Virus record (IMG/VR): IMGVR_UViG_3300020171_000104 | Span: 1-28,583 of that record | DNA from: a virus | Strand: one strand, 5' to 3' | DNA: 28,583 bases | Shown: piece by piece, positions 24,000-28,583 of the stretch | Position numbering within the stretch: position 1 is the first letter of the stretch | Layout of the letters: each line of letters opens with the position of its first letter | The notes under the pieces: generated by a model | Databases searched by the model: none | What the model was told of the DNA's origin: nothing | What the model saw: the letters and a program-made list of their open reading frames with translations, nothing else | Position numbers and translations under genes: made by a program

Positions 24000-24143
24000 A
24001 CAGATCCCGAGAATAGACCTGAACGGATAACAGAATCCTTTTGGATTCAATGTAAAAAACCTTGGTTTCAATTTCATATACCTCCAACCAGCGCCTTAAA
24101 AAAATTCCGGATGCCCCCTCCCCCGCTCTGGATTTTGATTGAT
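24000..24143 (+). repeat. 145-bp direct repeat, copy 2
   Basis: Partner of 22123-22267 in the same orientation. The two copies bracket the Fic gene and its upstream region, about 1.73 kb in between. Confidence 0.85.
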
Positions 24144-24597
24144 GCCAAACCTAAAAGCTTTTGGCATCATTTTCCGGAAAAGCTTCGAAATTCAGTCCCG
24201 GTCAAAAACATAGCAGGCATATTTGAAATTTTTGAAAACAAGAAAATCGGTTGGTTTCAAAACGGTTGATGCCAAGGAGTTGATTTCAAGGTCTGTATTG
24301 AATCCCTTGGATACTGGATTCAAAATAGACGGACCAGGGACGGACCAAGGCTATGTATTCAGGAGACAAGGAATTGTCCCGGGCAGAAGTTTTTACCGGC
24401 AGTGGTCTCGAATGTGACTTGAATGTGACTTTGCCTGGCACGAAAAGTTCACGGGCCGTGAAATGTTTGTCACAGGTTGTGCCATCCAGGGTTACGGGCG
24501 TGAATTTATGAATCACAGAAAATTCACGGAATGTAACTTTGATTCCTCAGTTTGTTCGAGTTTATTTTGTGAACCTTCGAAATGTGAACCTTTTGAA
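24144..24597. other. intergenic, no supported gene
   Basis: About 450 nt without a credible gene. It holds an 11-nt tandem duplication (GAATGTGACTT at 24410-24420 and 24421-24431) and a palindrome with one central base, TTCACGGGCCGTGAA at 24448-24462. Neither is tied to a recognisable site. Confidence 0.55.
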
Positions 24598-25035
24598 CCT
24601 TGTCGGACCAAGTTAATATACTGTTTTAATAAATAAAAGACCTCATATATCCGCTAAATAACGTCTAAGCGCCACCTTTTTAGCCCTAAAAAAGTGGTTT
24701 TAAGGAAAAATGGCCCTTATATCTTCTGCCAGAATATGAAAGGAAATGGATAGATGCGGTTTTGAAGAATAGCGGGAATAAAAAGCGGGATAAAAAATGG
24801 ACTGAAAGCATTGCAGTCGGTGACCTGGATTTTGTCCTCGCAACGAAAGCGAAAGTTGGCGCAAAAAGGAATTTGGCGTAAAGTAATTGAAAGCAATATT
24901 GGATTTGAACTCAAGGAGCCCCAAGAACCTTACATGCCTGTTTTTGACCCTGTAAAGGGACCGCTTAGCCCAAATAACGCCTATTTATGGGACGTTTCAC
25001 TATAAATAACAGTCTATTAGCTTGGTCCGACAAGG
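24598..25035. mobile_element. degenerate REP-transposase element bounded by 28-nt inverted repeats
   Basis: CCTTGTCGGACCAAG at 24598-24612 is exactly inverted at 25021-25035. The match extends inward to 28 nt (24598-24625 against 25008-25035) with two mismatches. Between them lies a frameshifted transposase fragment. The 438-bp unit is too short to be autonomous. No clear target duplication is visible on the flanks. Inverted REP-like ends around a RAYT gene are an established arrangement. Confidence 0.7.
24690..25005 (+). pseudogene. REP-associated tyrosine (Y1) transposase, C-terminal remnant with frameshift
   Basis: One frame, open from 24690 to the stop at 24879-24881, encodes RDKKWTESIAVGDLDFVLAT, the conserved C-terminal end of IS200-like REP-associated transposases. 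A second frame, ending at 25005, continues the same protein: ESNIGFELKEPQEPYMPVF and then GPLSPNNAYLW. The join, near 24860, needs a single frame change. The N-terminal catalytic half with the HUH and tyrosine residues is absent, so the fragment is dead. Family resemblance is from memory of the conserved C-terminal pattern. Confidence 0.6.
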
Positions 25036-25109
25036 ATGAGTATTCAACGGGGAAAGGAGCGGCGGGATGACGATGTTAAATGAAAGCCTCGAAAGTAATT
25101 CGCGTCCAT

Positions 25110-25469
25110 TCAACTGGCGGGTTGGCATTTTGCTATTGTGTCAAGAAGTGCCTGCATTTTCGAGCGAAGGTCTTGGAGTTTAGTTGTCGCAACATCCCAG
25201 ACTATGGTGTAATCAACCCCAAAATAGTCATGGATTAGCCTGTCTCGCATTCCAGTGACCTTTCGCCATTCGATTTCTGGCTGAATAGCCTTGACGTCAT
25301 CCGGTATCTTTTTTGATGCTTCGCCGATTATTTCCAAGCTTCGAACAAATGCTCTTTTTACGGTCGGATTTCTGACAAAAGACTCATAATCCAAATCTTT
25401 TGTCTGGCTTAATATGTAATCGACTTCGTCCAGAATATGATGGATATATTCATGCGGCGATAGAGACAC
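25110..25469 (-). CDS. hepT: HepT-like toxin (DUF86, HEPN RNase)
   Basis: 119 aa, helical HEPN fold. It is a ribonuclease toxin that cuts RNA; the partner MntA silences it by adding AMP units to a tyrosine. The diagnostic RX4HXY motif is intact as RDRLIHDY (R75, H80, Y82), combining active site and modification site. Supporting segments are HHILDEVDYIL, FVRSLEIIGEASK and VATTKLQDL. It follows mntA on the same strand with a 20-nt overlap, the usual antitoxin-first order, so the two are translated together. Confidence 0.93.
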   Translation of the reverse strand: MSLSPHEYIHHILDEVDYILSQTKDLDYESFVRNPTVKRAFVRSLEIIGEASKKIPDDVKAIQPEIEWRKVTGMRDRLIHDYFGVDYTIVWDVATTKLQDLRSKMQALLDTIAKCQPAS

Positions 25470-25767
25470 GTTCTACCTCTTTTAGGATATGTGGTCCGAT
25501 GTGCGGGCTGAGAGCCTCTATTGTAATCAACTCGACCCTGCGTTCAAGGATATTTTCAAGCAGAAACGCAACTTCCATAAAATTGTCAAAAGTGTGTTTT
25601 TCAGGGATGAATTCCACGAGAATATCTATGTCGCTCTCGGGTGTCTGGTCACCCCGCACAAAGGAACCGAATAAACCGATATTTTTAACGCCATAATATG
25701 CGAGTTTTTTTTGTTCGCTTAATATTCTATGAAATATTAAGCTTTTAGCATCTGTTCTATTGGTCAT
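25450..25767 (-). CDS. mntA: MntA-like antitoxin, minimal nucleotidyltransferase
   Basis: 105 aa. It transfers AMP from ATP to the HepT tyrosine and so neutralises the toxin. The nucleotidyltransferase signature G-S-x10-D-x-D is intact: GSFVRGD starting at Gly34, then SDIDILV with Asp46 and Asp48. The N-terminal helix and the ending PHILKEVERVSIA are typical. The minus-strand start is preceded by GGAGGGGG. Further upstream TTGAGT and TAAAAT are a weak promoter candidate with 15-nt spacing. All key residues are present, so the pair is probably functional. Confidence 0.93.
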   Translation of the reverse strand: MTNRTDAKSLIFHRILSEQKKLAYYGVKNIGLFGSFVRGDQTPESDIDILVEFIPEKHTFDNFMEVAFLLENILERRVELITIEALSPHIGPHILKEVERVSIAA

Positions 25768-25876
25768 TGGACCCCCTCCGCGATTCCTTTTATTTTAGCA
25801 CAATACAATAAAACTCAAGAGGATGCAATGAGACCTTGATTGAATTAATTTGCAGTGCCAACCGATCCATAACCGG

Positions 25877-26056
25877 ATGCCGGTGACCCTGAAACTGGAA
25901 TATTATGATAAATGGCTTGATCCGGGTGAACAGGACCCCATGGAAATTCTTGTGGGCGGGATATTCACGGAGTTCAAATTTTACCCGGTTTCAAAAAGGG
26001 TTAACAGCGCGGGGTGGAATGAGCCGGGGTGTATTGCGCGGGTTGGGGATGGGTAA
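25877..26056 (+). CDS. short GC-richer ORF of unknown origin, probably a fragment
   Basis: From ATG 25877 the frame encodes about 59 residues starting MPVTLKLEYYDKWLDPGE. It has no convincing ribosome site. The stretch is richer in GC than the DNA around it and ends where the BrnT remnant begins, so it is probably the 3'-truncated or inserted piece that replaced the BrnT start. No family is recognised; a non-coding explanation is equally possible. Confidence 0.25.
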   Translation: MPVTLKLEYYDKWLDPGEQDPMEILVGGIFTEFKFYPVSKRVNSAGWNEPGCIARVGDG

Positions 26057-26175
26057 AGGTTGGAAAAATAAACGAAAAACACTGGACGGGGATTATCACA
26101 TATCGCAATGATAATATACGAATTATCTCAGTCCGGAGTTCCAGGAATGAGGAGATTGAGCTTTATGAAAGCTAA
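26023..26175 (+). pseudogene. brnT: BrnT-like toxin, N-terminally truncated remnant
   Basis: The frame that ends at TAA 26173-26175 encodes KHWTGIITYRNDNIRIISVR followed by SSRNEEIELYES, the conserved C-terminal end of BrnT toxins (RelE-like ribonucleases). It overlaps the brnA start by 11 nt, the normal brnTA arrangement. Upstream the frame is closed by TGA at 26020-26022, leaving about 50 codons against the usual 90-95. The N-terminal half with the DEEK-type segment is missing and has been replaced by unrelated GC-richer sequence. The toxin is therefore almost certainly inactive. Confidence 0.75.
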
Positions 26176-26395
26176 AGAATTAGATAAATTATTTGATGAC
26201 GGGAAAAGCATTTCAGAACATTTAGATCTCTCAAAAGCAAAACGTCCGAACCAGGAGCAGAAAAGGGTTAATGTTGATTTTCCTCTCTGGATGATTCAGT
26301 CACTTGATAGAGAAGCTAAACGTCTTGGTGTACCTCGGCAATCGATTATTAAGATTTGGCTTGCTGAAAGATTGCAGAAATCCGCTACCACATAA
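26165..26395 (+). CDS. brnA: BrnA-like (CopG/ribbon-helix-helix) antitoxin
   Basis: 76 aa from ATG 26165, which has GAGGAG at 26149-26154; a longer in-frame start at 26108 is rejected because it lies inside the toxin frame and has no ribosome site. The protein starts MKAKELDKLFDDGKSISEHL and ends with the DNA-binding ribbon-helix-helix RVNVDFPLWMIQSLDREAKR, then QSIIKIWLAERL. In brnTA systems it binds BrnT and represses the operon. Here the toxin gene is broken, so it is an orphan that could still repress or neutralise related toxins elsewhere. Confidence 0.88.
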   Translation: MKAKELDKLFDDGKSISEHLDLSKAKRPNQEQKRVNVDFPLWMIQSLDREAKRLGVPRQSIIKIWLAERLQKSATT

Positions 26396-26547
26396 TATTC
26401 GAAACTGTCGTTCCACACTCGACCGGGTCAAACTTTGCCTGACAAGGATTCCCATCTTTATAGGTGTTTGATTCCCGGTTTACCGGGCTTCAGTGAATCC
26501 GTCCATGCCGATTGCATCCATCAAGGGCGTTCACCGTCTTGGATGAA

Positions 26548-26575
26548 AAATAAAAATATTTCGCGATTTTTATTT
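26548..26575. terminator. possible AT-rich stem-loop between convergent genes
   Basis: AAATAAAAA (26548-26556) and TTTTTATTT (26567-26575) form a 9-bp A/T-only stem with a 10-nt loop, exactly at the 3' end of the histidine kinase gene and after brnA. Its low stability makes terminator function uncertain. Confidence 0.35.
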
Positions 26576-28401
26576 CATGCAGCTTTTTTAGCATTTAATT
26601 CTGATTTCACCGAATTTCCCAGCTTCTCAAGTGTAAAAGGCTTTGCCAGGCATTTTCCGCAGCCAAGTTTTTGGACCTGTTTAACCCGGTCGGTTTCGGA
26701 ATATCCCGTGGCAATGATTGCCTTCTGGGATGGGTATAGTTTGACGATTTCTTTATAAGTATCCAGGCCATCCATTCCCGGATACATGATCATATCCAGA
26801 ACGATAAGATCCACCGGTGCTTTCCGGAGATATTGGATCGCCGCTTCGCCATTTGGAACGGCCGCTGCCGAATACCCCAGTGTTGTCAGCAATGCCACTG
26901 CCACCTCTCTTTGTTCTACCACATCATCGATTATGAGGATGGACTCTCCGTTTCCCTTGTAATTCTTCAGGGGTACTACGGTTTCCGCGTCATCCAAATC
27001 TTTATGGGTGGCTGGGAAATAGATCCTTATGGTGGTGCCTATCCCCTCCTTGCTTTTAATCTCAATATGACCTTCGTGGTCTTTGACCGCGCCCCAAACC
27101 ACTGTCATGCCCAAGCCTGTTCCGCTTTTTCCCATGACTTTCTTGCTGTAAAACGGCTCAAACACATTTTCAATTTCTTCCGGAGACATGCCCGAACCGG
27201 TATCGGTCACCTCTAACACAGAATACTCGCCCGGGGGGATTTCATCATTGTGTTGTACGATAGTCATGGTGATGACGCAGTTCCGTGTGGATATTGTGAG
27301 TTTTCCGCCACCGAAGATGGCTTCCGCGCCATTGGATACAAGATTCATTATGGCCTTGGCGATATGAATCGGAGACCCCTGGACATTCAATAGGGTTTTA
27401 TCTAAGTTAGTCTCCATTGCCACTTCCGGGTGATATGCCTTCAATTTCCCGAACTCCGGGCTATCCAGGTATTCGGAAACCAGAAGGTTAAGATTCGTTG
27501 TTTTTCTTGTGACGACCCCTCTTCGCACCAATGCGAGAAGGTCATTCACTATGGCTGCGGCCTTGAGCCCGGATTGCTTTATTTTTTCCAACGAATCCTG
27601 CAACGGACTGTCCGGGGGCAGTTTCATGCTTAACAGCTCCGGATAGCCGACCACTCCTGCCAAAACATTGTTAAGATCATGAGCAACCCCCCCGGCAACA
27701 TTGGCGACAACCTCCATTTTTAGGGCTTGCTGAAGCTTGGTCTGGAGTTCTATTGCTTCCCGGTTCAGTCTTTCTCTATCCTGAATTTCCTCTACCAGCT
27801 TTATATTTAGTTCCAGAAGTTCGCAATTTCTTTGGTCGAGCTTGTAAATCAGCTCATTTAACTTTTTATTCATGCTCCCCAGCCCGGTAACGATTAGGCC
27901 GGCAGAAAGAATTATGGTGATTGTCCCTGCTGCCCAAGCACTCAAAGAGTTCAGGTAAATGATCGGATCAAATTGCAAGGAAAGAATATTAAAATGGAAA
28001 GCCATTCCGATGAGGCAGAAGCAGATTGTGCTTATTGTGGCGGATACAACACCGCCCCGCATCCCGAACAGTATTGTGCAAATAACGCAACACACAATCA
28101 ATGCTGGAATACCGAAACCCGCGAGACCCATGGCGACCAGCCCAGAAACACCTTTGATAAACAAGATCCCGATAAGCATCCATGCCCGGATGAAAAACGA
28201 AAGATATCTTTCCAGGATTACCGTGGCCACAACAACTGTGTATAAGCCGATGTGGAGGGTCATGATATTCTGCCATCCCACGGTATAGGCCCTTGAAAGG
28301 GAAATGATAACGGCAAAAAATCCTACGAGGATTATGGCACGAAACACCCACTTCAGTTGTTGATCGTGTATCGCCTGAATCTCACCGGGTTTATTGTGCA
28401 T
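26575..28401 (-). CDS. membrane-bound hybrid histidine kinase with C-terminal receiver domain
   Basis: 608 aa from the ATG at 28401, chosen because GGAG lies 8 nt ahead on the minus strand; a longer start at 28530 lacks a site. Residues about 17-175 contain about six membrane helices and no sizeable periplasmic loop, so it probably senses something within the membrane. A coiled coil follows. The dimerisation domain has HDLNN with phospho-accepting His241. The ATPase has NLVSN (N353, N357), DTGSG (400-404) and GTGLG (428-432). The receiver (485-600) has Asp492/493, phospho-acceptor Asp536 and Lys587. No output domain is present, so the phosphate is probably passed to a separate partner, not visible here. 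Confidence 0.93.
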   Translation of the reverse strand: MHNKPGEIQAIHDQQLKWVFRAIILVGFFAVIISLSRAYTVGWQNIMTLHIGLYTVVVATVILERYLSFFIRAWMLIGILFIKGVSGLVAMGLAGFGIPALIVCCVICTILFGMRGGVVSATISTICFCLIGMAFHFNILSLQFDPIIYLNSLSAWAAGTITIILSAGLIVTGLGSMNKKLNELIYKLDQRNCELLELNIKLVEEIQDRERLNREAIELQTKLQQALKMEVVANVAGGVAHDLNNVLAGVVGYPELLSMKLPPDSPLQDSLEKIKQSGLKAAAIVNDLLALVRRGVVTRKTTNLNLLVSEYLDSPEFGKLKAYHPEVAMETNLDKTLLNVQGSPIHIAKAIMNLVSNGAEAIFGGGKLTISTRNCVITMTIVQHNDEIPPGEYSVLEVTDTGSGMSPEEIENVFEPFYSKKVMGKSGTGLGMTVVWGAVKDHEGHIEIKSKEGIGTTIRIYFPATHKDLDDAETVVPLKNYKGNGESILIIDDVVEQREVAVALLTTLGYSAAAVPNGEAAIQYLRKAPVDLIVLDMIMYPGMDGLDTYKEIVKLYPSQKAIIATGYSETDRVKQVQKLGCGKCLAKPFTLEKLGNSVKSELNAKKAA

Positions 28402-28583
28402 CAAAAAATCTCCGGGTTTTAAGGGAAGCAAGGAATGGTTTGGCTGGCGAGAAAAACTTTTTGCCAACAACAAGTGGGGGACCATGGGGACGCCCTTCGC
28501 ATTTCCATATTTAATACCTGAATCTTGCATGAAAAATGATCAAATCTCAGCAAAGCCTTATGAGAATCCTATTTACGGAAATT

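Noticed and set aside
24223-24417. 64-codon plus-strand frame
   Set aside because: No ribosome site, no family, and it lies in repeat-rich intergenic DNA.

Overview
The window is dominated by the late (virion structure) half of a Mu-like transposable prophage, followed from about 22.1 kb by host-like, AT-richer chromosomal DNA that holds small toxin-antitoxin and mobile-element remnants and a two-component sensor. The genes are phage-dense (start/stop overlaps of 1-8 nt, one strand, nearly no gaps) up to 21983. The host is probably a Desulfobacterota (deltaproteobacterial, sulfate-reducer type) bacterium. That rests on protein style, on the classes of short dispersed repeats and on the flanking genes, and is inference only: no rRNA or marker gene is present.

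Phage region (1-22.1 kb), in canonical Mu order: C-terminal end of a gp27-like small terminase protein; gp28 large terminase; gp29 portal; gp30 (F-like) minor head protein carrying a fused C-terminal nuclease-like domain; a possible 46-aa coupled ORF; gp31 (G-like); gp32 protease with an in-frame internal start for the scaffold; a small decoration-like protein; major capsid; gp36 and gp37 (head-tail connection); gp38; gp39 tail sheath; gp40 tail tube; gp41 tail assembly protein with a probable -2 programmed frameshift; gp42 tape measure; gp43; gp44 hub; gp45 spike; gp46; a single-gene fusion of gp47 and gp48; a short fibre; a very large and compositionally distinct receptor-binding or depolymerase-like protein; then a D12-class adenine methyltransferase and a strong terminator. 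Together these build a contractile-tailed virion with a portal/terminase headful packaging machine. The left part (repressor, transposase A/B, lysis genes) lies outside the window. No invertible tail-fibre segment is visible.

Boundary: after the terminator at 22001-22043 there are three copies of a 14-nt motif. Two are direct and spaced exactly 21 nt apart, as expected of transposase-binding sites at a Mu-type right end. A 145-bp sequence that recurs at 24000 starts right beside them. I place the prophage right end between about 22107 and 22125.

Flank (22.1-28.6 kb): a Fic protein gene (minus strand) lies between two diverged copies of the 145-bp repeat. Next comes a degenerate REP-associated (Y1) transposase fragment between 28-nt near-perfect inverted repeats, and then an intact mntA-hepT toxin-antitoxin pair (minus strand). 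After it come a BrnT toxin reduced to its C-terminal half with an intact overlapping brnA antitoxin (plus strand), and a membrane-bound hybrid histidine kinase/response regulator (minus strand). The flank looks like a small accessory island accreted next to the phage insertion.
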